Shown: positions 1 to 8,995 of the stretch, piece by piece
Numbering within the stretch: the first letter of the stretch is position 1
How the letters are laid out: each line of letters starts with the position of its first letter
Assembly (NCBI GenBank): GCA_001464835.1
Contig: LNDS01000026.1
Coordinates: forward strand, 1-55,542
Reading direction: 5' to 3'
DNA from: Rhizobiales bacterium Ga0077525
Lineage (GTDB): Bacteria; Pseudomonadota; Alphaproteobacteria; Rhizobiales; Xanthobacteraceae
Length of the DNA: 55,542 bases
Translations under genes and position numbers: made by a program
Notes under the pieces: model-generated
Seen by the model: the letters and a program-made list of their open reading frames with translations, nothing else
Database searches by the model: none
Told to the model about the DNA's origin: nothing

Positions 1-842
1 GCCAGCGAGACCATCAATTCGTTAATGTCGCTCTGCTTGCACGAAGGCCCAAAGCCGGTCTTGCCGACCAGCATCTTGCGCGCCTCGCGGCGGGCGAAGT
101 CCAGCACATCGCGCGATACCAGATCGTCGAACAGAATGACGTCGGCCGATTGCAGCGCGCGGACGGCGCGTAGGGTCAGCAGTTCTGGGTCGCCGGGACC
201 GGCGCCGACCAAAGTGACCGAGCCGGACTCAACGGCAGCGCCGAGGCCTTTGACTTCAGCAACGAAACGATCGAAATCGGATTCCAGCGGCGCGGTGTCC
301 GGGTTCTTCACCGCATGCGCGGTGAACACCTGCCAGAACTTGCGTCGCCCGGAAAAAGACAGACCGGAAGCTTTAACCGCGCCGCGCCATTTTCCCGCGG
401 CCGCCGCCCACTGGGCAAAGCCGTTCGGCAGCAGCGCTTCAAGCTTCGCCCGGATGGCCTGCGCGAATACCGGCGCCGCGCCATCGGTCGAAATATTGAC
501 GATGGCGCCGAAAGAGAAATCGCAGAACGCCGGTTTGTCGATGACATTGACCGGCACGCCGGCGGCGCGCGAGGCGGCGCAAAATGCTTTCGCGCCATCG
601 TCATCCTCGAAGGCACCGATGGCCATCGCCGCGCCGCGCAGATGCTCTATGGTCCACGCGTCTCTGGCGAAGACATCGACATGCGCGCCGGCCGCTTCCA
701 ACAGTTCGCGCTTCCACGCCGCCGCATCGCCGCCACCGGCCAGCACGACGCGCTTGCCGTCGAGCGCGAAGAACACCGGCAGCCGCGCCAGTTTGGCCAT
801 CCTGTCGGGACGGCTGTCAGACGGTTTGCGCGATACGGCCAT
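1..842 (-). CDS. cysG: Siroheme synthase CysG, 3' end cut by window edge
   Basis: Makes siroheme, the prosthetic group of the nitrite reductase encoded in the same operon, by methylating uroporphyrinogen III, oxidising precorrin-2 and inserting iron. The visible 280 codons start MAVSRKPSDS. The N-terminal precorrin-2 dehydrogenase/ferrochelatase domain (about residues 15-165) includes FFALDGKRVVLAGGGDAAAW, a variant of the NAD-binding motif. The C-terminal methyltransferase domain begins with VGAGPGDPELLTLRAVRALQ and continues to GKTGFGPSCKQSDIN before leaving the window at its left edge. The start at 842 has an AAAAGGA ribosome site about 9 nt upstream. It lies inside the last 26 nt of nasA, so the two are translationally coupled. 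A second ATG at 800 lacks a usable ribosome site. Last visible gene of the nitrate operon. The reading frame is clear on the minus strand although its stop lies outside. Confidence 0.93.
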   Translation of the reverse strand, partial: MAVSRKPSDSRPDRMAKLARLPVFFALDGKRVVLAGGGDAAAWKRELLEAAGAHVDVFARDAWTIEHLRGAAMAIGAFEDDDGAKAFCAASRAAGVPVNVIDKPAFCDFSFGAIVNISTDGAAPVFAQAIRAKLEALLPNGFAQWAAAAGKWRGAVKASGLSFSGRRKFWQVFTAHAVKNPDTAPLESDFDRFVAEVKGLGAAVESGSVTLVGAGPGDPELLTLRAVRALQSADVILFDDLVSRDVLDFARREARKMLVGKTGFGPSCKQSDINELMVSL

Positions 843-3507
843 CAGCCACGATCCTTTTCAATTCAGGCAGACACGAACCGCAATTGGTGCCGGCGCGTAA
901 GGATTTACCAATCTCTTCGACATTGCCGGCGACGCCGTCAGCCAACGCCGTGCGGATGACATTAAGCCCGATGCCGAAGCAGGCGCAGATCACCGGACCG
1001 GGATCGGCGAGACCGTCGGTCGATTTGCCCGATAGCACGGCGCGGCGCTGCGCGGCGCCCATGTGTTCGGCTTCGAACAGCAGCTTGACCGCGTCCCATT
1101 GCGGCGCGGCCTCGGCCGGGCCGATGAACAGGCACCCGGCCAGCCGGCCTTCGACGAAAGCCGCCATGCGATAAGAGCCGCGCGGCTCGTCGATATATTC
1201 CGCGATCTCGGCGTCGCTGCCGAACAGGACGGCGGCGCGCTCGCGCCACAGCGACGGCGCGTCGTTGGTGGCGAGCAGCAGCCCCTCGCCGGCCTTGATC
1301 GCCGCGCGCGCCCACCAGGTTTGCGCCGGCAGAGCGAGCCGGCCGCGCGATAGCGCAAAGCCACGAAAGTTAAACTCGACCACCGTTATCGAAGCCGGCG
1401 TCGCCTTGGCTTCCGGCTGGCCGGAGAACGGATCGGTCCCCGGCCCAACCAGTTCGCCGATGCGACCCGAAGATGCCGTCTCGCCGCTCCAGTGAATCGG
1501 CGCGAACAGCGAACCGCGCAACTGGCCTTCGCTGACGACGACCTTGAGCACGCAGGCGCCATAGGGCGTCGCGACGCGGGCGAAGCCGTGGTGTCGCAAG
1601 CCCGCACCTTGCGCATCGTCCGGATGCACCTCAACAAAAGGCTCCGGCAAATGCGCGCCGAGACGCGGGCTCAAACCGGTGCGCGTCATGGTGTGCCACT
1701 GGTCGCGAATACGCCCGGTGTTAAGCCGCAACGGGAATTCGTCCGATACTGCGGCGTGCGGCTTCGGCATCGCCGGCGCGATCATCTTGGCCTTGCCGTC
1801 TGGCGTGTAAAACTTGCCGTCGGCGAAAAACCTTGTGTCCGCTTTCGGCGCGCCAACACGCGCCGGCCATTGCATGGGATCGAGCGCGTTGAACTCGTCC
1901 CCGCTCAGAGTCGCCAGCGCGCCGATATCGAAATCGCGCGTGCCATTGTTCTCGAAAGCGGACAGTTCGGCATGTTCGCGAAATACATCAGCCGGCTGAT
2001 TGAAACCGAAAGCCTCGGCAAAACCCATGCGCCGCGCCACTTGCGTGACGATCCACCAGTCTGGCTTGGCCTCGCCCGGCATCGCCAGAAACGGCCGCTG
2101 CCGCGAGATGCGCCGTTCCGAATTGGTGACTGTGCCGTCCTTCTCGCCCCAGGCCGCCGCCGACAGCAGGACATGCGCATTAGCAGTTATCGTGTCGTTG
2201 CTGGCGACGTTGTCGGATATCACCAGCAGGTCAAGCTGTCCGAGCGCCTCTCGCACAAAGCCCGCGTTTGGCAGCGACACCGCCGGATTGGTCGCCATCA
2301 CCCACAAGGCCTTGATTTCGCCGCCCGAAATGGCGTCGAACATCTGCACGGCCTTGAGGCCCTCGCGCTGTGCCATGCGCGAGGCGTTCCAGAATCGGCC
2401 CACCCGGTCGATGTCACCGGAGGTGAAATTCATATGCGCGGCAAGCTGGTTTGCAAGTCCGCCAACTTCACGGCCGCCCATCGCGTTCGGCTGGCCGGTC
2501 AGCGAGAACGGCCCCCTGCCCGGCTTGCCGATGCGGCCGGTGGCGAGATGACAATTGACAATGCTCGTCACCTTGTCGGTGCCCTGCGCCGACTGGTTCA
2601 CGCCTTGCGAGAAACAGGTGACGGTTTTCTCCGTCGCCGTGAACAGCGCGAAGAAGCGCGCGACATCGGCCGGCGCCAGGCCGGTCGCGGCCGCGGTCGC
2701 CATCACATCGGGCGCGATTTCGCGCGCGCGCGCCAATGCGTCCGGCAGTCCGGTCGTGTGTGCGTCGATATAGGCGTAGTCCATCGCCAATGTATCGGCG
2801 AGATGCACCAGCAAGCCGCAGAACAAGGCCGTGTCCATGCCGGGCGCGACGGGCAAAAACAGATCGGCCTCTTCCGCCGTCGCGGTGCGGCGCGGATCGA
2901 TGACGATCAGCCTGGCGCCACGCTCGCGCTTGTTCGCAATCATGCGCTGGTACAGAACCGGGTGGCACCATGCCGCATTCGAGCCGACGAGGATAATGAG
3001 ATCGGCGCTGTCAAGATCGGCGTAGGTGCCGGGCACCGTATCGGCGCCGAAAACGCGGCGATGACCGGCGACCGACGAGGCCATGCACAGCCGCGAATTG
3101 GTATCGACATTGGCAGTGCCGATGAAGCCCTTCATCAATTTGTTGGCGACGTAATAATCCTCGGTCAGCAATTGCCCGGACAGATAGAACGCCACCGAGT
3201 CAGGCCCGTGCTGCGCGATGGTTTTGGCAAAGCCGCCGGCGACCGCATCGAGCGCTCTGTCCCATGAGGCGCGCACCATCACGCCGTTGTCGCGCAGCAT
3301 CGGATGCAGCAATCGCGTGCCGAGACCCAGCGTTTCACCGAGCGCCGAACCCTTTGAGCACAGGCGGCCGAAATTCGCGGGATGATCGGAATCGCCGGCA
3401 ATAATCGCACCGCCGCGCCCGTCCGGCTTGGCCAGCACGCCGCAGCCGACGCCGCAGTATGGGCACGTCGTGCGCACGGCCGGCGGATGCTGCGCGGGCG
3501 CGTTCAT
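817..3507 (-). CDS. nasA: Assimilatory nitrate reductase catalytic subunit with C-terminal [2Fe-2S] BFD domain
   Basis: Reduces nitrate to nitrite in the cytoplasm using Mo-bis-MGD. The protein is 896 aa from MNAPAQHPPA. The N-terminal [4Fe-4S] site reads CPYCGVGCGV followed by GRLCSKGSA. The candidate Mo-ligand cysteine lies in NSRLCMASSV. The middle is a molybdopterin oxidoreductase domain, then a molydop-binding domain near residue 640. The last ~50 residues carry CACFGIG and NCGSC, a BFD-like [2Fe-2S] site found in Nas/NarB-type enzymes that take electrons from a flavoprotein. The open frame extends further upstream, but that part is out-of-frame coding of the preceding gene. The ATG at 3507 shares one base with the preceding TGA (TGATG). 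Periplasmic Nap is excluded because no Tat signal is present. Confidence 0.95.
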   Translation of the reverse strand: MNAPAQHPPAVRTTCPYCGVGCGVLAKPDGRGGAIIAGDSDHPANFGRLCSKGSALGETLGLGTRLLHPMLRDNGVMVRASWDRALDAVAGGFAKTIAQHGPDSVAFYLSGQLLTEDYYVANKLMKGFIGTANVDTNSRLCMASSVAGHRRVFGADTVPGTYADLDSADLIILVGSNAAWCHPVLYQRMIANKRERGARLIVIDPRRTATAEEADLFLPVAPGMDTALFCGLLVHLADTLAMDYAYIDAHTTGLPDALARAREIAPDVMATAAATGLAPADVARFFALFTATEKTVTCFSQGVNQSAQGTDKVTSIVNCHLATGRIGKPGRGPFSLTGQPNAMGGREVGGLANQLAAHMNFTSGDIDRVGRFWNASRMAQREGLKAVQMFDAISGGEIKALWVMATNPAVSLPNAGFVREALGQLDLLVISDNVASNDTITANAHVLLSAAAWGEKDGTVTNSERRISRQRPFLAMPGEAKPDWWIVTQVARRMGFAEAFGFNQPADVFREHAELSAFENNGTRDFDIGALATLSGDEFNALDPMQWPARVGAPKADTRFFADGKFYTPDGKAKMIAPAMPKPHAAVSDEFPLRLNTGRIRDQWHTMTRTGLSPRLGAHLPEPFVEVHPDDAQGAGLRHHGFARVATPYGACVLKVVVSEGQLRGSLFAPIHWSGETASSGRIGELVGPGTDPFSGQPEAKATPASITVVEFNFRGFALSRGRLALPAQTWWARAAIKAGEGLLLATNDAPSLWRERAAVLFGSDAEIAEYIDEPRGSYRMAAFVEGRLAGCLFIGPAEAAPQWDAVKLLFEAEHMGAAQRRAVLSGKSTDGLADPGPVICACFGIGLNVIRTALADGVAGNVEEIGKSLRAGTNCGSCLPELKRIVADGRIAQTV

Positions 3508-5135
3508 CAATACACGTCCTGCTGATAGCGGCCTTTTTTCTTCAGCTCGGTGACGAAGGCGCTGGCCTCTTCGGGCGTGCGCGCGCCGTGCTGCGCGACG
3601 ATATCGACGAGCGCCAGCTCGACATCCTTGGCCATGCGCTTGGCATCGCCGCAGACGTAGACATGCGCGCCGTCGGCCAGCCACGACCACAAATCTTTTC
3701 CAGTCTCACGCATGCGGTCCTGAACGTAGATTTTCTGGTCGCTGTCGCGCGACCAGGCCAGCGACAGGCGCGTGAGCAAGCCCGAGGTCTTCATCGCTTT
3801 CAGTTCGTCTTCGTAGAAGAAATCGCAGGCCGAACGCTGATGGCCGAAGAACAGCCAGTTGCGGCCCGGCGCCTGCGTCGCCCGACGCTCGTGCAAAAAG
3901 GCGCGGAACGGCGCGACGCCGGTGCCGGGGCCGATCATGATGATCGGCATGCTCGGATCGGCCGGCAGGCCGAAGGCGTGCGCCTTCTGCACATAGGCGC
4001 GCAAGGTCGCGCCCGGTTCGATGCGGTCGGCGAGCAGCGTCGAGCACACGCCAAGACGCTCGCGCGCGCCGACTGTGTAGCGCACGGTATCGACCGTCAG
4101 CGTGACGCGATTGGGGTCTGGCTTCGGGGAGGACGAGATCGAATAGAGCCGGGGCTGCAACGGATCGAGCGCCTCGATGAAGGCTTCCGGATCGGGATGA
4201 ATGCCGGGAAACTTCTCGATCGCCGCCAGCACGTCGAGCGTCGCGGCGTCGCCGTCCGGGTCCTCGCCGGTTGATAAAGCCCGCGCCTTCTGCCGGCGCT
4301 CGCCGCCGGTGATGTAGGAGAACAATTGAAACAACATGTCGGGGGCCGGCGACAGCGACACGCCGTCGATCAGCACCTCGCGAAATGTGCGCTCGCCAAT
4401 GGGAAAATCAGGCGGCGCCTTGAGCGCCTTGATTACCGCATCGGCCAAAGCCGGATCGTTGGCCGGGAACAGGCCGAAAGCGTCGCCGACCTCGTAGGAA
4501 ATGCCGGAGCCGGTGAGATCGAACTCGACATGCCAGCTCTGTTTCTCGGAGCCCGCCTTGTTGAGCAAAGTGCGGGACAGGATTTTCACCGTCGACGGAT
4601 TGTCGCGCGACGAACCGGGCGCGCCGAGCGGGCTCGCAGCAACCGTCGCAGACGCAGCGGCCGGCGCCGCCGCTTTCGGCGCGCTCTTCAATTCCTCGGC
4701 CAGCGCCTTGACCATGCGCGCGGTTTCCTTGCCCCCCGGCACGCACAGGTTCAGCCGCTCTTCCGCGCCGGAGACAATGGCGCCCGAATAATTCTTGCAG
4801 TCATAGCCGCACTGGCCGCAATCCTGCTGCGCCATCGCCGCCATCATTTTCCAGCGCAATGGCTTGCCGTCGGCCAGCTTCATGCGCTCGGCAATCGGCA
4901 AAGTCTGGTCGTGCCACGGCGCGCCGCCGTCATCGTCATCCGCATTCGCCGCCGGTGCGCCCGAAGTGCCATTGAGGAGCGCCGCCGTCTGATCGCCGGT
5001 CAGCGGGGTGACGCCGGAATTGTCGAGCGAGATCAAACCGGCGAAAAACCCGTTGAGCCAGGTGCGCTGTTCCTCTGAGAACGGCGCGCTCTCCGGCACC
5101 AGCGACGGAATCGGCGACGGCACGTTCTTGCTCAT
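3507..5135 (-). CDS. CysJ-like sulfite reductase alpha-type diflavin reductase (PRK06214-like)
   Basis: A 542 aa NADPH-flavin reductase-like protein, probably supplying electrons to the neighbouring nitrite reductase or nitrate reductase. Residues about 100-140 hold a cysteine cluster (DCGQCGYDC and NLCVPGG) that in this family replaces the flavodoxin domain of true CysJ. From about residue 175 there is an FAD-binding FNR domain with RLYSISSS, and then an NAD(P) domain with IGPGTGVAPFRAF and the C-terminal YVCGDAKRMAKDV. The C-terminal DVY with a penultimate aromatic is typical of NADPH-cytochrome-reductase relatives. It overlaps nirA by 4 nt (ATGA) and touches nasA. The nitrate context rather than sulfur genes argues for a role in nitrate/nitrite reduction. 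That role is inferred from position. Confidence 0.88.
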   Translation of the reverse strand: MSKNVPSPIPSLVPESAPFSEEQRTWLNGFFAGLISLDNSGVTPLTGDQTAALLNGTSGAPAANADDDDGGAPWHDQTLPIAERMKLADGKPLRWKMMAAMAQQDCGQCGYDCKNYSGAIVSGAEERLNLCVPGGKETARMVKALAEELKSAPKAAAPAAASATVAASPLGAPGSSRDNPSTVKILSRTLLNKAGSEKQSWHVEFDLTGSGISYEVGDAFGLFPANDPALADAVIKALKAPPDFPIGERTFREVLIDGVSLSPAPDMLFQLFSYITGGERRQKARALSTGEDPDGDAATLDVLAAIEKFPGIHPDPEAFIEALDPLQPRLYSISSSPKPDPNRVTLTVDTVRYTVGARERLGVCSTLLADRIEPGATLRAYVQKAHAFGLPADPSMPIIMIGPGTGVAPFRAFLHERRATQAPGRNWLFFGHQRSACDFFYEDELKAMKTSGLLTRLSLAWSRDSDQKIYVQDRMRETGKDLWSWLADGAHVYVCGDAKRMAKDVELALVDIVAQHGARTPEEASAFVTELKKKGRYQQDVY

Positions 5136-6898
5136 TCCGCCGCCTCCGCGTCGAACAGCGCTTTGAGCGCATCGACCTCGTGGCGGCGCGAGAACGTCAG
5201 GAAGGTTTCATCGCGCGATGCGCGGTTGGCCAGATAGCCTTTCAGCATGCGCTCGATGGTGCGCGGCACATCCGGCACCTTGATGTCGCGGTACAAATCG
5301 CGGGCGATGCCGGCCTCGGCGCCAAAGCCGCCGCCGACAAGAATATGAAAGCCCTCGACCGCATCGGCATCCTCGCCGACATCGACCTTGCAGGCGATCA
5401 GGCCGATGTCGCCGATATAATGCTGCGCGCAGGAATGATGGCAGCCGGTGAGATGAATGTTGACCGGCGAGTCGAGCGCAACGCGCGGCTCGCACCATGC
5501 GGCGATGTCTTCCGCCGTCTCCTTGGTATGTGCCGCGGCGAAACGGCAGCCGGTCGCGCCGGTGCAGGCGATCAGCCCGGCGCGCAGCGGCGAGGCCTGC
5601 GTGGTCAGGCCGATCTGCTCGATGGCGGCAACAGCCAAGGCCACCTTGTCGTCGGCGACACCGGAGATCAAAAGGTTCTGCCACACCGTCAGGCGAATAT
5701 CGCCATCGCCGAGATCGTGCGAAATCTTCGCTAGCCCACGCATCTGCTCGGTTGTGATGCGCGCGGTCGGAAACACCACCCCGATCCAGTTCAGGCCCTT
5801 CTGCTTTTGCGGATGCACGCCGATATGCGCCGAGCGGTCATAGTGCGGCCGCGGCGCGATCGCCTCGGCCGGCACCGTGACGAACTTCCGGCCGAGCTTT
5901 TCCTCGACATGGGCGAGAAATTTCTCGAAGCCCCAGGCATCCAGCACATATTTCAGGCGCGACTTGTTGCGGTCGGTGCGGTCGCCATGCTCGATATAGA
6001 CGCGCACGATGGCGTCGGCGACCTGCGTCGCCTCTTCCGGCCGCACAATGACGCCGGTGTCGCGGGCAAAATCCTTGTGCCCGGTGATGCCGCCGAGCGC
6101 CAGGCGGAACCAGATGCCCCGCGCCGCGCCAAAGCCTTCCTTCACCTCGACGGCCTGAAAGCCGATATCGTTGGTGTCTTCCAGCACCGGAATACGGCCG
6201 GCGCCGTCGAAACCGACATTGAACTTGCGCGGCAGGCCGTACAGCGCGCGCTCGTTGAGAATGTGGTGATGCCATTCACGCGCAAAGGGGCGCGTGTCGA
6301 GCAGTTCCTGCGGATCGATGCCCGCCGTCGGCGTGCCGGTGACGTTGCGGATGTTGTCGGCGCCGGAGCCGCGTGACGCTAGGCCAAGATCGAGAATGCC
6401 TTCGACCACCGCAACCGCGTTCTTCGGCTCGATCTCGCGGATCTGCAAATTGGCGCGCGTGGTGACGTGCGAATAGGGCCCGGCATATTTGTCGGCGAGA
6501 TCGGCGAGGCCGGCGAACTGCCAATGCGTCAGGATGCCGTTGGCGATGCGCAGCCGGCACATATAGGAGGTCTGCGTCGGCGCGACATAAAACAGGCCGT
6601 AATAGCGCCAGCGGAAATTATCCGCCGCCTTCGGCGCAACATTGTCGCGCGCCTGTTGCTTGAGACGGTCATAGGCATCGAACGGATGCTGCTCGCGCTT
6701 GATCTTCTCCTGGTCGGACAGTTTGCCGCCGCCGGCGATGGTCCGGTCCTGCGCCTTGATATGGATGGCGTCCGGCCCCGCCGGTTCGCCCCCCTGCCCG
6801 CCGGACGGCAACTGTCCGCGCGCGGCGCGCGCCGCGATCAGCCCCGAAGCAAAGCCTTCGAGATAGCGCTTCTGGTCCGGGGTAAAGTCGCTGGACAT
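5132..6898 (-). CDS. nirA: Siroheme [4Fe-4S] nitrite reductase (NirA/CysI superfamily)
   Basis: Six-electron reduction of nitrite to ammonium. The 588 aa protein contains two ferredoxin-like half domains and two siroheme/[4Fe-4S] domains. The cluster ligands are CTGATGC (C-X5-C) and TGCHHSC (C-X3-C), the standard pattern for assimilatory nitrite and sulfite reductases. NIRNVTGTP and the arginines near ATQTSYMCRLRIANG-type segments fit the substrate cavity. The N-terminal ~60 residues are low-complexity and family-variable. The start at 6898 forms TAATG with the upstream FAD reductase gene. Because it is flanked by nitrate reductase and cysG, nitrite is the likely substrate. Sulfite cannot be excluded from motif reading alone. 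Confidence 0.93.
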   Translation of the reverse strand: MSSDFTPDQKRYLEGFASGLIAARAARGQLPSGGQGGEPAGPDAIHIKAQDRTIAGGGKLSDQEKIKREQHPFDAYDRLKQQARDNVAPKAADNFRWRYYGLFYVAPTQTSYMCRLRIANGILTHWQFAGLADLADKYAGPYSHVTTRANLQIREIEPKNAVAVVEGILDLGLASRGSGADNIRNVTGTPTAGIDPQELLDTRPFAREWHHHILNERALYGLPRKFNVGFDGAGRIPVLEDTNDIGFQAVEVKEGFGAARGIWFRLALGGITGHKDFARDTGVIVRPEEATQVADAIVRVYIEHGDRTDRNKSRLKYVLDAWGFEKFLAHVEEKLGRKFVTVPAEAIAPRPHYDRSAHIGVHPQKQKGLNWIGVVFPTARITTEQMRGLAKISHDLGDGDIRLTVWQNLLISGVADDKVALAVAAIEQIGLTTQASPLRAGLIACTGATGCRFAAAHTKETAEDIAAWCEPRVALDSPVNIHLTGCHHSCAQHYIGDIGLIACKVDVGEDADAVEGFHILVGGGFGAEAGIARDLYRDIKVPDVPRTIERMLKGYLANRASRDETFLTFSRRHEVDALKALFDAEAAE

Positions 6899-8127
6899 TA
6901 CGCCGCCAAATCTTTGGGAAGCGCGCGTTCGGCCAGCGCCCGGCCGAACATCAGGTCGCCACGGATGGCATCGATCGATGCGCCGCTGCGGATCAGTTCG
7001 AGATACCAGAGCCCGTCGGCGGTATCGCCGAACAGCACAGCGCCGACGAGGCGGCCTTGAGCAATAACCAGTTTCTTGTAACTGCCGAGGCCGGGGTCAC
7101 TGAGTACGATCTGCTCGGTGCCGGCGGCGCCGATGAAGTCGCCGGCGGAAAACACGCTGACGCCGGAAACTTTGAGATTGGTGGCCAGCACGCTGCCGTC
7201 ATATCGCGCATCGCTGCCGCACAGATGCAAGGCCAGCACGCGGGCCTGCTCATAGGCCGGCTCGACCAGTCCGTAGCAAAGACCGCGATGCTCGGCGCAT
7301 TCACCGATGGAATAGATGTTGGCCTTGCCGGTCTGCATATGATCGTCGACGACGATGCCGCGCCCAACGTCAAGTCCGGCGCCTTGCGCCAGATCGGCAT
7401 TGGCACGGATGCCGGCGGCGACGACGACGAGGTCGCCGCCGATCTCGCGGCCATCCTTGAGCACGACGCTTTGCGCGCGTTGCGCGCCTTTAATCGCGGC
7501 GGTCTCGGCATTGAGATAGACGGCAATGCCCTTGGCCTCGACCGCGGCCTTCAGCATTGCCGAGCCGCGCGCATCGAGTTGTCGCTCCATCAGGCGGTCC
7601 ATCAGATGAATGACGGAAACCTGGAGGCCGACCTTGGCCAGGCCATAGGCGGCTTCCAATCCAAGCAGGCCGCCGCCGATCACCACCGCCTTGCGGTTTC
7701 GCAATGCGGCCTTTTCGATGGAATCGACATCGCCGAGATCGCGGAAGGTCAGCACGCCCGGCAAATCCATGCCCGGCACGTTGAGGCGGATCGGCTTCGA
7801 GCCGGTGGCCAGCACCAGTTTGTTGAACGGCAGCGTGCCGCCATTGGCGAGCTTGACGCGCCGGGTGTCGGCGTCGATCGCGGTGACGCGCTGGCCGTAG
7901 ATCAGCGACACGCCGTGCGCGCGGTACCAAGCTTGAGATCTCAGTTCGACATCGCCGCGCGACACTTCCTTGGCGAGCACCGACGACAGCAGCACGCGGT
8001 TATACGCCAGCCGCGGTTCCTCGCCGATCACGGCAATGGCGTAGCGGCCGAGCGCGCGCTGGCTCAGTTCCTCGACCAGGCGCATCGTGGCCATGCCATT
8101 GCCGATGATGACGAGCGGCTCGCTCAT
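6898..8127 (-). CDS. NAD(P)/FAD oxidoreductase resembling NirB/NasB N-terminal half
   Basis: A 409 aa pyridine nucleotide-disulfide oxidoreductase family protein. It has an FAD site (VIIGNGMATMRLVEEL) at the N-terminus, an NAD site (AVVIGGGLLGLEAAYGLA) near residue 150, the FAD-closing motif YSIGECAEH near residue 290, and a C-terminal rubredoxin-reductase-like domain. It lacks the [2Fe-2S] and siroheme parts of full NirB. In this operon it most likely passes NAD(P)H electrons to the BFD cluster of NasA, as NasB/NasC proteins do. A longer open frame upstream of 8127 is out-of-frame coding of nrtD. The chosen ATG starts the FAD motif at residue 4. A palindromic repeat fills the 62-nt gap to nrtD. 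Confidence 0.88.
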   Translation of the reverse strand: MSEPLVIIGNGMATMRLVEELSQRALGRYAIAVIGEEPRLAYNRVLLSSVLAKEVSRGDVELRSQAWYRAHGVSLIYGQRVTAIDADTRRVKLANGGTLPFNKLVLATGSKPIRLNVPGMDLPGVLTFRDLGDVDSIEKAALRNRKAVVIGGGLLGLEAAYGLAKVGLQVSVIHLMDRLMERQLDARGSAMLKAAVEAKGIAVYLNAETAAIKGAQRAQSVVLKDGREIGGDLVVVAAGIRANADLAQGAGLDVGRGIVVDDHMQTGKANIYSIGECAEHRGLCYGLVEPAYEQARVLALHLCGSDARYDGSVLATNLKVSGVSVFSAGDFIGAAGTEQIVLSDPGLGSYKKLVIAQGRLVGAVLFGDTADGLWYLELIRSGASIDAIRGDLMFGRALAERALPKDLAA

Positions 8128-8141
8128 GGCTTTTCCTTTTT

Positions 8142-8190
8142 GCGCATGATCATTTCCGAAAACCGGTGACCACTTTTCGGGATCATGCGC
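8142..8190. repeat. Alphaproteobacterial palindromic repeat inside the nas operon
   Basis: Nested perfect inverted repeat. The outer 10-bp arms GCGCATGATC and GATCATGCGC lie at 8142-8151 and 8181-8190. The inner 7-bp arms CCGAAAA and TTTTCGG lie at 8156-8162 and 8174-8180, flanking a CCGGT core. This type of ATGATC..CCGAAAACCGGT..TTTTCGGGATCATG element is widespread in rhizobial genomes. It occupies the gap between nrtD and the FAD reductase and would form a strong hairpin in the transcript. A degenerate relative lies at 18935-18984. Confidence 0.9.
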
Positions 8191-8990
8191 TATGCCGCTT
8201 CCACAAACCGGTGTCGCTCGTACAGGAATTCGAGCACGCGCTGGCGGCACTTCAGGAAGGTGGCGTCGGTGACCAGCTCCAGCCGCTTGCGCGGCCGCGC
8301 GATCGGCACGGTGAGGATTTCGCCGATCTGCGCCGCCGGCCCGTTGGTCATCATGATGATGCGGTCGGACAAAAGCACCGCCTCGTCGACATCGTGGGTG
8401 ATCATCATCACGGTGTTGCCGAGCTTCTGGTGCAGGCCCATCACGGTGTCCTGCAAATGCGCGCGGGTCAGGGCGTCGAGCGCGCCAAACGGCTCGTCGA
8501 GCAGCAGGATCTTCGGCTCCATCGCCAGCGCGCGGGCCAGCCCGACGCGCTGCTTCATGCCGCCGGAGATTTCGGAGGGGCGTTTGTCCTTGGCATGCGT
8601 CATCTGCACCAGATTGAGATTGTGCAGCGTCCACGCGTCGCGCTCGGCGCGCGATTTCTTGCCGCCGAACACCTTGTCCACTGCGAGCCGGACGTTGTCG
8701 TAAACCGTCAGCCAGGGCAGCAGGCTGTGGTTCTGGAACACAACGGCCCGATCCGGGCCCGGTTCGTCGACGTGCTTGCCTTCGAGAATGACGCCGCCGG
8801 TCGTCGCCTCGGTCAGGCCGGCAACGATGTTGAGCAGTGTCGACTTGCCGCAGCCGGAATGACCGATGATCGAGACGTATTCGCCCTTCTCGATGTCGAG
8901 CGTGATTTCCTTGAGCACACAGGTCTCGGTGTTGCCGCGGCGGAAGACTTTGTCCACGTGGTCGATTTTGCAATAGGAGGTCATGTTCAT
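8190..8990 (-). CDS. nrtD: Nitrate ABC transporter ATP-binding protein
   Basis: ATPase of the nitrate/nitrite importer, 266 aa. Walker A is GHSGCGKST, the Q-loop region is VVFQNHSLLPWLTVYDNV, the signature is SEISGGMKQRVGLARALA, Walker B is ILLLDEPFGALD, and the switch histidine is in MMITHDVDEAV. Length and C-terminus fit the single-domain NrtD/NasD/TauB type. It lacks the extra NrtA-like domain of cyanobacterial NrtC. The start is MNMTSYC at 8990 (or the second ATG at 8984), with the AGGAA-like site just upstream shared with the nrtB stop at 8996. Cytoplasmic face of the inner membrane. Confidence 0.94.
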   Translation of the reverse strand: MNMTSYCKIDHVDKVFRRGNTETCVLKEITLDIEKGEYVSIIGHSGCGKSTLLNIVAGLTEATTGGVILEGKHVDEPGPDRAVVFQNHSLLPWLTVYDNVRLAVDKVFGGKKSRAERDAWTLHNLNLVQMTHAKDKRPSEISGGMKQRVGLARALAMEPKILLLDEPFGALDALTRAHLQDTVMGLHQKLGNTVMMITHDVDEAVLLSDRIIMMTNGPAAQIGEILTVPIARPRKRLELVTDATFLKCRQRVLEFLYERHRFVEAA

Positions 8991-8995
8991 GTTCC

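Noticed and set aside
1492..3267. 591-codon open frame on the plus strand opposite nasA
   Set aside because: Antisense shadow of a clear nitrate reductase. Arg/His-rich composition and no family motif.
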